In this document: positions 1-10,612 of the stretch, one piece after another
How positions within the stretch are numbered: the first letter of the stretch is position 1
Layout: each line of letters starts with the position of its first letter
NCBI GenBank assembly: GCA_947561395.2
Contig: OX387191.1
Location: 35,171,439 to 35,235,438 of the forward strand
Direction: 5' to 3'
Source of the DNA: Buxus sempervirens
Taxonomy: Eukaryota > Streptophyta > Magnoliopsida > Buxales > Buxaceae
DNA length: 64,000 bases
The notes under the pieces: model-generated
Database searches by the model: none
What the model was told of the DNA's origin: nothing
Seen by the model: the letters and a program-made list of their open reading frames with translations, nothing else
Position numbers and translations under genes: made by a program

Positions 1-953
1 GATGCCAGAGGAGACATTCCCGATGGGTCATAGATGGAGTCACGTTGAGTCTGACTTTGAGAAGAGTCGACCTAGGACTGCTCGGGTTCATCTGGATCAG
101 CTTTATAGGACGGATGTGAGTATCCCTTAGCTTCTTCTTCCTTCTCTCCTAAATCACATGTCTAATATTTTTTCTGTTTCTCAGCTGTCCATTTTCCAGT
201 TCGAGGACATCCCAGAGACGATTGCCCTCCTGCCTATTGTTGAGGAGGCGTTTACCCTTGACCAGAGACGCCAGCGCTATCAGTTATTCATTGGTCAGAT
301 GGGCAGTATCTGGTATCTTGTCGAGCACTTCTGCTATCAACATACCAGAGAGTTGCAAATACCTACCATTCCTTTGGACACTATTCCTACATTTCCTCCT
401 GAGCCCGTTGATCCTGCTCAGTTCTTAGAGTGGACGGATGGAGAGGCTCTGACAGTGAAGGGTGACTATGATTCCTGGTTTAGGTAGGTGTCGGTTGGGT
501 GCCTTATGCCACCTATGTCTGTCCGAGGTGGAGTCACAGAGATAATAGGGGTGGTGATTCGGGCTTATGACACCACGGTACGCTTTTCCCCTTTCCTTTA
601 TTTCTTATCTTCAATTTGACCTGGAATTTCTGACATCTTCTCTTTTTATTTCAAGAGGCTAAGTTAGCAGAGATCCGAGCTTGGTATGCAGACATAGAGC
701 TCCAGCTGGCCGAGCAAGACGCTCTTATTTCCGATCTCAAGGCACAGCTGGCTAGGGGACAAGACCAGGCGGGTCCATCTCATGTTCAGGTTGGTTTTTT
801 ACCTCTTTCGATTCCTGTTTCTTATATCTGTCATCCTGTTCTGATTAGAATTCTTTTCTTATTTTCAAGACAACACGGCTAGCTCTCCTTCCAATTCACG
901 CACTCCACCTCATCCCACGTGTTTTAGTGGTGAGGTATTTTTAGTGGCACGAG
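1..953 (+). pseudogene. Antisense gene X of host element, exons 1-3 and start of exon 4
   Basis: A spliced coding pattern on the strand opposite to D. Exon 1 (1-115) ends at donor GTGAGT. Exon 2 is 185-577, after acceptor TCTCAG and before donor GTACGC. Exon 3 is 658-789, ending before GTTGGT. Exon 4 starts at 870 after TTTCAAG. Exons 1-3 join in phase 0; exon 4 opens in a different phase, so a small frameshift is likely. Exon 2 has an in-frame TAG at 485-487. Exon 3 encodes a charged, heptad-like segment (IELQLAEQDALISDLKAQL) suggesting a coiled coil. The exon 1-2 protein faintly recalls plant-mobile-domain proteins associated with transposons, but I do not recognise it with confidence. Confidence 0.5.
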
Positions 954-1126
954 TGTAAAACCCCTTTTATTTCCAGGTTTTATGGGAAAAAACATTATTA
1001 TTAATTTATTTCAACAATAAATATCTACTAATAATGTGTGGATGTAGGGGTTTTTTTTGGTGGTCGCGCTCGCACTATATGAGAAATACAAGGGTTCGTC
1101 GAGCAGTCCAAGCGTATTGCGGAAGG

Positions 1127-1134
1127 TATAAATA
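1127..1134 (+). promoter_or_regulatory. TATA box of solo LTR 954-3170
   Basis: TATAAATA lies about 175 bp into the LTR, following a GC-balanced stretch, as expected for the U3/R boundary of a plant LTR promoter. Sequence evidence only. Confidence 0.5.
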
Positions 1135-1704
1135 GTTTAAGAATTAGGTTTTTGTTTTGTTCCGAATACGCGTATAGTAGATTGAGAGGGTTGCGGCTGC
1201 GGTTTTCATTTAGGGCTCTTCGAGAGGAGCAGGAGAAGTGCTGTGGGAGAGGCGAAATGAGGAAAACTTACTGCCGGTAAGTTTAGTTGAACTTGAAGAA
1301 GTTCGGAAGAGCTTCTTCCCTCGCGAGCAGAACCCCTGTTCGACCAGAGCAAGCCGGCGGCCGAAAGAGTTTAGGGTTTTCTGGGTTGCTCGCTTACAAA
1401 GACTTAGGAGCATAGAAAGGTGAGTGGCACCGTTTTAAAACCTGATTTAGTTTATTCGTGGATTTGGTTTGAATGAATGCATGGTTATTGAATGAATTGT
1501 TCTCTGTATTTCTGTATTTCTGGGAAAAGACAGTCCGACGGGTTTTGGTACAATAATTTGGGAATAACTTGAAAACATGTTAGATTAAATCCAAAATAGG
1601 TTTGAATGTGTTCTGGGGGTATTGGGAGACTAATGAAGTAGTTACAGACCGGAAAAATCCAGCCAGAGTTGGAGTTTTGGGATTAACAGAGACTTGAAAA
1701 ACGC

Positions 1705-1970
1705 AGTGGGTCACCGCTCACTTAGCGCCCACTTCGGGAAGTAGGCGCCAAGAAAATTTGACTTGGCGCCAAGCTCGCGCCCACTCAGCGCTCAGCTCGC
1801 GCCCACTTAAAACTCTCGCGCCTACCTCGCGCCTTTCTCGCGCCCATTTGGCGCCGAGCTCGTGCCCACTCATCCTCGAGTGAGCGCCAACCCAAATTTT
1901 GATGAGATGAGCACCACTCACTCAGCGCTCACTTAGCGCCCACTTCAGGAAGTGAGCGCCTAGTTCATTT
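1705..1970 (+). repeat. GC-rich degenerate short repeat (GCGCCCACT-like) inside LTR
   Basis: A domain of about 260 bp built from variants of CTCGCGCCCACT, TTAGCGCCCACTT and GTGAGCGCC, in both orientations. It is far richer in CpG and GpC than the AT-rich surroundings. Equivalent domains occur in the minus copies at about 60070-60320 and 62040-62250, and in weaker form at 17310-17420 and 24155-24275. Confidence 0.7.
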
Positions 1971-2503
1971 CCTTGCTGAATCTCAAATTTTAGTAAAACC
2001 AAGGGGTTTTTGGATGCTAGAAGGTCTTCGACCACGTACCAAAGTATTTGTTTACAACCTTAGAGATAAAAATTTACTTATGAGAACATTGAAGATAGAT
2101 CCTTGGATTCCGTAAAAGCTTATGAAGTAGATATTGGGAAATAATTAGGTGAGGTTCAGGATATCAAAACACTGGGGCTCTATTTTAGTTCTCTTGAATT
2201 ATACACTATATGGTACTTGATTGAGATTTATTAAACCCTGTTTGATGGTAAGTTTTAAATTATGTTGCAAAGATTATTTACTTGATTTTTGGTGGAGATT
2301 GGATGTTCTGGTTGGAACACTTGTGTGAGTTGATGTTCTGGTTGGAACAACGGGTGCTGTGTACTAATGCAGAGTTTTAAAAGGTTATTTATCGGTTTGG
2401 GTTTAGCTTCCCCTGGATCCTTGTTAAGCTTAGTAATGTGATGGTATGTGTTTATTGGTGTAATTGCATGGCCTTGTGTGTTGCCACGACCAGTGTAGAG
2501 CAG

Positions 2504-2621
2504 CCAGATACCCTGAGTAGGCCTGGTTGTCAGTGCTGATACCCGGAGTAGGCCGGCATTGGATGACAATACCCTGAGTAGGCCGTCATTTCAGAGTATC
2601 CGATACCCTGAGTAGGCCGGA
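2504..2621 (+). repeat. Four-hairpin array with fixed loop and changing stems
   Basis: Four hairpins at 2504-2526, 2534-2558, 2563-2589 and 2599-2621. All carry the 15-nt loop ATACCCTGAGTAGGC (one variant, ATACCCGGAGTAGGC). The stems differ: CCAG/CTGG, TGCTG/CGGCA (one G-T wobble), ATGAC/GTCAT and TCCG/CGGA. The same four hairpins, in reverse order, are in the minus-strand copy at 59354-59472. Confidence 0.85.
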
Positions 2622-3170
2622 ACTGTGTACATGGAGGTGTGGAGTGTCTACTTGGCATGTAAATTAATCAATGTAACCATATGCATGACATTGACCTGGT
2701 TTTGTGTCGTTATCGGAATTACGTTGTTATTATCGTTGGTTATTTGTCGAAGCATGTCTTATAACTGTGTTAACTATTTCTGCATGCATGTGTCACTCGC
2801 TGAGATATTCGTATCTCATTCCCTTGTTGTTGTTTTGTTTTTCAGATATTCGTGGTGAGGTGCCTACGGGGGTAGATCCGGCTGATACATATAGGGAGGA
2901 GGATTATTACTATCGACCTTAGTCCAGCAGGTTGTTTGGCCTTAAACTTGATAAGTTGAACTTGTGAGGATTGTAATAAGGTAGTAAATTTGGGCCCATT
3001 TGATGTAATTGATGAGGTCATAACTTGCCTGGATAGGAATGTTTATTTGTGCACTTTGATGTGATATAAAATGCAGTGATTATCCAGCGATCACCATTAT
3101 TGAGATCCTTAACTAACTCCTAGGAGACGTGTTATATCTTTAATGAAGAACACAGATCCGGGGTGTTACA

Positions 3171-3729
3171 ACGAGTGGAGTTTGTGACTCCTCCTCGATC
3201 GGTAGAGGTGCCTGCAGTAGATCCAGAGATAGAGGCTGATGCTACGTCTGCTGCTGCCCCTATTGTAGAGGACGTCCTAGAGTCTGCCCCAGTAGAGACT
3301 GTTCCAGACACGGCTGCTGAGGTAGATATTGAGATGGAGTCTATTGAAGGAGTACCTGTGGAGGAGATTCTTACTGCTAAACTCGTAGAGAGTGCTGAGC
3401 TTGCTGCCAAGCCTGCTGCCGAGCCTGCTGATGTTCCTGTTGCAGCCGAGCCTGAGGCGGATGCTCCTGTAGACATCGATTCCTTACCTGTGGCTGAGCC
3501 TCCTGGAGATATGGACGCTCCTCTATTGGCCATGGAGGATTCAGTTGACCTGAGGCATGCCAGTCTAGAGGATTCGCCTACTGGGCTTATACCTGAGAAC
3601 GTGTATTACCCAGTTCAGTCTTTTTTGGGTACCATGGAATGTCATACTGCTCGCCGTATTGTTACACAGGTCTTCGAGCGACAGCGATCTAGAGGCAGAG
3701 GCCGTGGAAGAGGACCTACAACGGGATAG
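3171..3729 (+). pseudogene. Antisense gene X, 3' part of last exon
   Basis: This continues the exon interrupted by the LTR at 954-3170 and ends at TAG 3727-3729. The encoded tail is acidic and rich in Ala, Pro, Val and Glu (imperfect repeats around EPAAEPADVPVAAEPEAD). It finishes with a basic RGRGRGRGP stretch resembling an RGG-type nucleic-acid-binding tail. No known catalytic domain is visible. The apparent upstream ATG at 3163 lies in the LTR end and is not a real start. Confidence 0.5.
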
Positions 3730-4175
3730 TAGATTAGGATATCTTGTATATATTATATACTTTGAAAATCGATGTATTCACTCATTCATATTTGAAAAAA
3801 ATATTTTGTTCATTCCTCTTCTTCATTTATCTTCTCCTTTCTTTGCTTTTTGCATTTCATTGGATTGTACTTGTTTAAACAGGGACAGGTTAAGCTCAGA
3901 ACAGTATATCACAGTTGCTATTTTAACATTTTTTACTGTTTTTCTGTCGAAACTACATATATAGTGTGGTTAAGCCTGATCCGAATATGCTATACGGTTC
4001 AGTCTTGTCCGCATACCTTATGCGAACGAGTCTTGTCCGCACTTTATATGCGGTTTTTTATGTCTTTTATTTTTTTTATTTGAAGCAGCGAGAAATGTCA
4101 TTATGACGTTTTGCTTAGTTCAAGAACTCCCTATTCGCTCCGCCCCTTGCTTCCAATGACTCCATTATTGACCCC
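3730..4175. other. AT-rich spacer with three hairpin-like motifs
   Basis: No gene is visible. Between about 3980 and 4055 there are three short inverted repeats spaced 25-30 bp apart (around CCGAATATGCTATACGG, CCGCATACCTTATGCG and CCGCACTTTATATGCGG). They are similar in style to the CCGCAC palindromes of the LTRs. A T-rich tract follows. This may be D's own 3' region or a fragment of another LTR. Confidence 0.45.
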
Positions 4176-5847
4176 ATGGCATCTCTTGCACCGTCCCCCT
4201 CTGTCGATGAAGCTCCTCCTACAAAACAACTGTTTTGATCAAAAACACCTAATCTCACTAGGTATAGCATTGTAGACACATTCTATGAGAGGTGGGTTAA
4301 CTCAATAACCCATGAAGATGATATCCAATGGGATTTTACCAACTTAGGTCATATCCTATTCATCCCCAAGATCCCTCTTAAATAGGAAATCATTGAGGCT
4401 TTGATTGGACACTGGGAACCCCAGTTGAATCTCTTTCGATTTGATGATAAAGAGATGACCCCGACTGTTGAGGAAATTGAAACGATCCTTAACCTGAGAT
4501 TTTCCTAGAAAGTGGTAAACCCGCCACTTAAGCCTAGCTACAAAAAAGAGGCATTCACCTTTTTGGGTAGTGGGAAGAAGGACTTAGGGGACTCTGATAC
4601 ACTGTTGACACTATCAAAGTCTTTTTTGACTGAAAGACCTATAAGGAGCAAAAACCAGCAAGCCCGGTTTAATGCTTTGACTTTGATAGTGGTCAACCTG
4701 TTGCTTTTTCCATGGGATGATGACGAGGTGGACTTGGCCTTCATCTTAGTCATATGCCAGGTTAGGGAGCATGAGAGGTTAGCTCCTATGATCTTGGCAG
4801 AGATATACCAAGCCCTGACTGATTGTTACCTTAGGCGGAAGAAGCGCTTTCTTGCATGTGCCCCTATCCTACAGGTAAGATCTGATTCCCTTCTTATAAC
4901 TTGTGAAATTGAAATTATTGGAAATAAATTGAAATACTTCCCTTTTTTGCAGCTTTAGTTACTTGATCACCTGAGTCAGATCAAGATGATAGATCGAAGC
5001 TTTTTTCCAAGAATGAAGGTTCTTGTTTTGATGAACAACCGGGGGTGTCTTAGCATCCAAGGTGGCAAGAAGGGTTGGTTCATTTTCTTGGGTACTCTTC
5101 AAGATGATTAAGTGAGGTGGCCTAGCAATTATCAGCTAAATCCTAATACGATGATCAGCTTTAGGGAGAGGAACTTCGTGGTATTAGTAGGCTTGAGAGC
5201 TGCTATCCTCTATCTTCCTTTGAGGGTCCTTCGGCAGCTTGGAGGGACTTAGGGGATTATGATCCCAGATGGATATGAGGACTTCCTGGGGCCACTTACA
5301 CCAGCCACCATGGGACTGTGTGCTCGGTTGATGAAGGAGTGGTCCTATGTATGTTTTCTGAAGGGGCCCAGTCTTCTTTGAGTCGCATGTGAAGGACTAT
5401 CTTTTCTGGATCAGAAAGCAGATCCAGAGTCATGCCCCAGTACCAGAGGATCCTCCTACAATTCTTGCCCCGACTTATGAAGACATATTGGTGTCTGAGA
5501 GAGCATCCCACAAGCGGCTTCAACACATATGGGTACGAGAGGCCAAGGAGCTTAGGTTACACTGCACTGATCTGGAGAAGCAACTTGAGGAGCAAACATC
5601 ACACTATGCTGATCTGGAAAGACAACTTGAGGAGCAGAGGCAAGCCTGTCGCTTTGAGTTCAGAGTGATACGACAGAAGTATCAAGATGTCTTAGCTAGC
5701 CTTAGAAATATGAAGATCAGGAAGACACTTTCAGATGAGGCCATATTTTTTCTGAGCGATCCAAATGCAAAGGGAGCTTCTGGGATTATTGCGGCTCAGG
5801 TGGCTCGGATTAGGAAGCTTGAGGAGCGGCTAGGGGATAGGGACTAG
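4176..5847 (+). pseudogene. Antisense DUF7745-like gene of host element, two exons
   Basis: Exon 1 runs from ATG 4176 to 4874. A 78-bp intron with canonical ends (GTAAGA at 4875, TTTTTTGCAG ending at 4952) joins in phase 0 to exon 2, which ends at TAG 5845-5847. The protein resembles the DUF7745 family that accompanies plant gypsy elements (motifs TPTVEEIETIL, LAPMILAEIYQAL, AILYLPLRVLRQLGG), followed by a coiled-coil tail. It is broken: stops near 4236, 4383 and 4507, a TAG at the start of exon 2 where element C has Trp, further stops near 5110 and 5250, and a +1 frameshift near 5367. Exon 2 is conserved in C (37544-38419). Function is unknown. Confidence 0.68.
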
Positions 5848-6833
5848 CTCCTTTTATTGCATTTTTTTCCTTTTTTTCTTTCTTTTTTTTCTTTTTCCAT
5901 ACCTTTGTACAGAAATACACTCCAATAGTGGAAAGACAAAGAGTTTAATTCCAAAAATAAGTTTTATACTATTGGCCTCAGAATTCTCAGATGCTTGTAA
6001 AAACGAGGTTTTATGAAAAGTCATTGATTTCTCATCACTGGCCAAAATATAATTATTTTTGAAAATTGGTCCATAACACTTAATCTCATATAACTAAGGG
6101 AATCAAGATCAAGTTGAATAATGAAGAGAATATTTCAATTAATAGGGAAGGATCAAATCCGTCAATCTTAGGACCTTTAGAGTCATCCCCAGATGCTTAT
6201 CCTTCCGTAATTAATCCTGATATCACCAGTATGCTTAGTTCTTTCTCCTTGTGATAATTTCATGTGAAGCTTGAACCACATGATCAACTCAACGTCTTTT
6301 CTTTTCTTTTTATTTTTTTGCCAATATTGCCCCTAGAGCCAGTTACGGTTTTCACTAGGGCTGGCTTATTTGTTCTGTCCTCACCAACCTTCCTTTGAGA
6401 ATTAACAGAATATACTAAGATCACCGAGGACTTTAAAATTAGGTCGAAACGAAGGCCAAGTTAAGTTTATGAAAGAAAAGGCATTATAGGCTCAAAGTTT
6501 TCAAACATTGAAAATAGGCTAACTGGGCTTACAGTCATGATGAATATAACCCCAATTCTCTAACTTTTCCTTTCTTTTTGCACTTGGCTTTCATTTGCCA
6601 CTATACTTTTCTTTTTCTTGCATTATTTTTTTCTCTCTTTTTCCCCTTTTTTTCTTTTTCTTCTTTCTTTTTGAATTGTTTTTGCCCCACTTTACTTTGC
6701 CCCAGTATGAAACTGTAAATCCTAGTTTAGGTTTATCAAAGAAATGAACAGGCTCGACTTGGCTAGACTAGGGATTTTAAAATTTTAGAAAATAAAGAAA
6801 AACGACCTCGGATCATTTCCTAATGATATTCGT
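5848..6833. other. Spacer between antisense gene and integrase end
   Basis: Non-coding, with T-rich tracts around 5857-5900 and 6595-6680. It aligns by eye with 38420-39373 of element C (shared stretches such as CTCCAATAGTGGAAAG and GCCAGTTACGGTTTTCACTA), so it is a normal structural part of this family. No promoter or terminator could be assigned. Confidence 0.6.
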
Positions 6834-7313
6834 TCAAGAAAAATACCTTTTGACTGCATCAGAGTTAATTGGCTCAGGAAAATCTTTCCACTCCATTTCT
6901 GTTAAGATGAGAGTGCTTCCTGACAGGACCTTCTTAATGACATAAGGTCCTTCCCAATTTGGCTTAAACTTCCCATGAGGGTCCTCCAAAAATGGTAAAA
7001 TTTTCTTTAAGACCAAGTTTCCTTCTTCGAAAGTTTTGGGCTTCATCTTCTTATTGTAAGCCCTGGCCATTCTCTTCTAATACAACTGGACATGACAAAG
7101 CGCCTTTAAATGCTTTTCCTCTATCAAGTTGAGTTGATCATGTCTTGACTGTACCAATTTAACTTCTTCCAATTCTGCTTCCATTAGCACTCTCAGTGAT
7201 GGGATCTCAACTTCGACTGGTAAAACTGTTTCCATTCCATAAACTAGGGAATACAGGGTTGCCCTAGTAGAAGTCCGGATTGAAGTTCTGTAGGCATGTA
7301 GAGTAAATGGTAG
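6834..7313 (-). pseudogene. Integrase C-terminal part of element D
   Basis: Two minus-strand stretches separated by one stop (7074-7076). They match the end of the integrase of element C: the R-T-S-x-R-T-S and YSLVYGMETVLPVE region, then a basic module with FEEGNLVLKKILPF and NWEGPYVIKKVLSG, typical of the GPY/F module at the C-terminus of Ty3 integrases. The catalytic core lies beyond the solo LTR at 7314-10612. The stop between LCHVQLY and KRMARAYNKK is a nonsense change relative to C. Confidence 0.85.
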
Positions 7314-7358
7314 TGTGCGCACCTGTTTCCGGGTCGCACTAGGTAAGAATGGGAATTT

Positions 7359-7368
7359 GGAGTCGCCA
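7359..7368 (-). other. Primer-binding-site-like motif inside U5
   Basis: TGGCGACTCC in the LTR orientation, preceded by a TGCCTG/CAGGC hairpin and 45 nt before the LTR end. It equals the first ten bases of the tRNA-Arg-type primer site of element C. Confidence 0.5.
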
Positions 7369-8354
7369 CCGCCTGATGGGGTGCAGGCAGACACGCGGGT
7401 GCATAAGTTTGTCTATTTGGTCTGTGGCTTGAGATTCTAAGTAGGTTCTTGGTTGCAGTCTGGGGAAGTTCGTAGACACCCCAGTCCACCCCGTCGAATG
7501 ACGGGTCCCACAGTTCTCCTGGTTTGAGTCAACTTTTGGTTTCTCACTCGATTCCTAGTCCGATATGCAGTTTTTGGTTAAGTCTGGTCGGGACTGCCTG
7601 ATAGGTGTGAATCCCTTTACTTGATTTTATCTTTTTAAACTTAGAGTGATCTGAGTCTGATTGGGCAGGCCCCGTTGGAAGGCCTGCGGGTCCCTTGGTG
7701 GGCTTGGTTAAGCCCACATATCCCTTGGTGGGCCTCAATCTAAACCTGAGAGGCCCTTTGGGCTTGGTTCAAGTGAACTGATTTTATTTGATGGTTCAAG
7801 TTTGAGATTAAATTTAATTCCATGCAAAAGTGGGTCTGGATTGACTTGCGGGCCCATTGGGTGGGCCACACAATGGTGACCAGGTGATTTTTATTTATCT
7901 TGATTTATTTGCGCCAAAGTGGGCTATGAATGGGCTTGGGGCCCATTACCTAGATTTGGGCTTGAAAGCCCAAGGCAATAGTAGATTAGTGCTTTGGACC
8001 CTATCCTTTGGTTTTGTGGGCTTCCCTTGAAGGGAGATGGGCCCGATAGGCCCAAGCCCGAGTCACGGCCAAACCAGACCTAGACTAGCAAGCATGCTCC
8101 AATTTGGGCTTTGGTGGGCCTCACATGGCCTGGCCCACTGGATTGATTTAATCTGCTTATTTAAGACGATATGAGTTTGTTGGGCTTGGTGGGCCCCGTT
8201 GGAAGGCCCACCGTGTATCAAATTGGACCGGGTTGGTCCATGGCCCACCTTGGGTTTCCAGGTGACCCGGAAACCCTACTGGTTCATCCGATTCGATTGA
8301 AAAAGTAAAAAATTGCACAAGATCAATCAAAATGAGAAAAAAAGAATTTCGGCA

Positions 8355-8461
8355 GTGTAGCCGGCCTGAGATGCCGGCTACACATAGAGACCAGTGTATC
8401 CGGCATTCTTCGCCGGTTACGAACAGATCTCTGTTGATCCGACTTGAGTTGCCGGATCAAC
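8355..8461. repeat. Downstream hairpin cluster of solo LTR 7314-10612
   Basis: Hairpin 8355-8383 has an 11-bp stem GTGTAGCCGGC/GCCGGCTACAC around CTGAGAT. A partial one lies at 8394-8421 (GTATCCGGC/GCCGGTTAC). Hairpin 8433-8461 has stem GTTGATCCG/CGGATCAAC around ACTTGAGTTGC. The arms change together while the CTGAG(A/T)T-type loop stays. Confidence 0.8.
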
Positions 8462-9671
8462 ATACAGAAGCTATTTTTTTGGATTTTTCCAATGGGATTG
8501 GGTTTTTAGGTCTTCTAGGATGTTCTGGTAATTGTGTGGGCCCACAGTGGTTCGGGGGATGGAGAAGACCCCATTTTTGCCCTTTTTTGGGACTTTAGTG
8601 GTTCAAGCAAGGGGGAGGAGGCTTAAGGTGTTGCCTCCTCCCCTTCTTGGGATACTCCCAACGGCTGAGCAGGGACCTAGGTGTCCCTGTTTGGTTCTTC
8701 CAATTTCACATAACAGCAAACAAACAAGGCGACAAGAAATCAAGCAATCAAGCCAAATATGCATGGTTGTGGAATATGATGAACATACGTTCACTTTTGC
8801 ATATTATGTATATGAAGAGGGGAGTGGGTGTATGCTAGCATGTGTGAGGATAGGCTTGGTGAATGAGCAAGGAAGGACCTCGTACGATTCTAATGGGAAA
8901 GTGCATGCATGAAGGCATATTTTATGCATTTGCAACTATTGAAAATAGAGAAGCATGCTTCTTAACCATAACAGTAGCTAGGCAAGATTAAAACGAAAAT
9001 ATTGGGAAGCATGCACCCTAAGAAACACACACACATGATCTAAACCAAGCAAGCCATGCAATGCTACCGATCCCTCATTCAAAGCAACACATAATGGTTT
9101 AAGCAATACTACTTAGAGAAGGGAAAGGAGGGGAAGTTAAGGGGTACAAAAGAATTGAAATTAAAGGGAACAAGCTCCCCAACAAATGAGAAATGTCAGT
9201 AGCAATATGATGCTCTAAAGACCATAAAAAACATGCATGAAAGGAACCATCTCCCTCCCTTAAAACCGTACGGATGGTCCCCCTCTTACCATGGGGGTTA
9301 AGCTACTTCATGAGGCCACAGATGGGGAAGAAGGGGAGCAAAGCAAGGCAAGAATATACTTTGAACATCACACATATACTGGTTAGTTTAAAAGCCCTCA
9401 AACATGCTCATTTTAAATTATGTTGAACAAAAGGTTACAGTGAACATTACCTTGGGGTCTAAACCCTTGTGTGCGAGGTGTTGAGCCTCCTTGGAGTGGA
9501 GGAAGCAGCTGGAGCTCCTCCTTTGGCCACCAACAGCAGGTAGCCTCCTTCTTGCTTAGGCACAATGGAGAAAAAGAAGAGAGGAGATGATGGGAGAGCC
9601 TTAGAGAAAATGTCTTTAGGTTTGGGGAGCAAGGTGGGGTTGAATGGGAGGTTTTTGGAGCAAGGACAAGA

Positions 9672-9692
9672 GGGGGGGGGGGGGGGGGGGGG
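9672..9692 (+). repeat. Homopolymer G run (21)
   Basis: Uninterrupted run of 21 G. C runs on the other strand of related LTRs lie at 24872-24889 (18) and 53133-53147 (15), so the tract is a family feature that varies in length. Confidence 0.9.
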
Positions 9693-9747
9693 AAGAGGTG
9701 GAAGCAGCCAAAACCAAGCCAACCCCCGAAATAGGGCTGCTGTTGCC

Positions 9748-9756
9748 TTTTTATAG
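9748..9756 (-). promoter_or_regulatory. TATA box of solo LTR 7314-10612
   Basis: CTATAAAAA on the minus strand, about 860 bp into the LTR and immediately downstream (in LTR orientation) of the hairpin cluster 9766-10012. Confidence 0.55.
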
Positions 9757-9765
9757 AAAACTTAA

Positions 9766-10012
9766 TGTATCCGGCATTTAATGTCGGATACACTACACTT
9801 CCTTTGTATCCGGCATTTTATGTCGGATACACTGAACCTCCTTTGTATCCGGCATATTATATCAGACACAAACACAATCATTTCCGAAATTTAATTTTCT
9901 GCGCGTATCTATCAGCGAATCCACGCGAATCTCACGGGCAAATCTCTTGTATCTGGCATTATATGTCGGATATGAATAAAAGCATGTGTATCCGACATAT
10001 TTGATCGGATAC
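9766..10012. repeat. Promoter-proximal palindrome cluster (GTATCCGG type)
   Basis: Five inverted repeats at 9766-9792, 9805-9831, 9844-9869 (decayed), 9948-9974 and 9987-10012. Each has arms TGTATCCGGCAT and ATGTCGGATACA or close variants around a spacer of 3-8 nt. They lie directly upstream of the TATA box in LTR orientation. Confidence 0.85.
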
Positions 10013-10612
10013 AAATCGAAAAAATTACGGATTTGCCCCTCGACTTGACCGATTTGATTGATTCGACCGATTTGACACTTTTGGATATTCACAGATTGCC
10101 CCGTACGATTTTTGGTTTAGTCCCTGAGATATTTGGCAAGTTTTGGATATTTAAAGATTGCCCCTTGAGATATTTTGATGCGTTTGTCACCACGTGTGCA
10201 GTTTCCTGTTTTGCTGCTTGGAAACTTTGACAGCTCATATCTTCTTCATCCGGACTCCGATTTGGGCAAACTCGATTGCGTTAGAACCGTATTGGAGTCC
10301 TCTATCCAATGGGACAGGGCTAAGCACTTGATCTAGGGTTTCGCAAAAAGTCAACTTTCGGCTCCCCCTCCAGTTTGACCGGCTCACAGATCCTTCATCC
10401 GGACTCCGATTCCAGCAAACTCAGTTGAGTTGGAACCGCGTAGAGATTCTCTATCCATTGAGATAGGTCAAAGTGACCAATTTTCTCTTGATCAAAAAGT
10501 CAATTTTTGACCCCTCAGGGTTTGACTTTTCTGCTGTCTTTTAGCACACATTTTTTTGTTTTCTTCTTCTTCTTCTTTTCTTTTTGGTTTGATCAAAATT
10601 TGGGTGCTTACA

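Larger units (their letters stand above)
954..3170 (+). mobile_element. Solo LTR, family alpha, in exon 4 of gene X
   Basis: This 2217-bp LTR starts TGTAAAACCCC and ends GGGGTGTTACA. It is flanked by the perfect 5-bp target duplication ACGAG (949-953 and 3171-3175). Removing it and one ACGAG restores an open reading frame across the junction. There is no internal region, primer-binding site or second LTR, so it is a solo LTR left by recombination. It contains a TATA box, a GC-rich repeat domain and a hairpin array. The LTR at 58743-60964 (minus) is the same family: its 3' end matches closely (GACGTGTTATATCTTTAATG in both). Confidence 0.9.
7314..10612 (-). mobile_element. Solo LTR, family beta, inside D integrase
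   Basis: A 3299-bp LTR on the minus strand that begins TGTAAGCACCCAAATTTTG and ends TGCGCACA in its own orientation. The perfect target duplication GGTAG flanks it (7309-7313 and 10613-10617). The flanks join to the uninterrupted integrase of C. The first and last ~100 bp match the LTRs of element B (24351-26108), but this LTR is 1.5 kb longer. It contains a TATA box, two hairpin clusters, a 21-bp G run and a region dense in GGGCC motifs. Confidence 0.9.
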
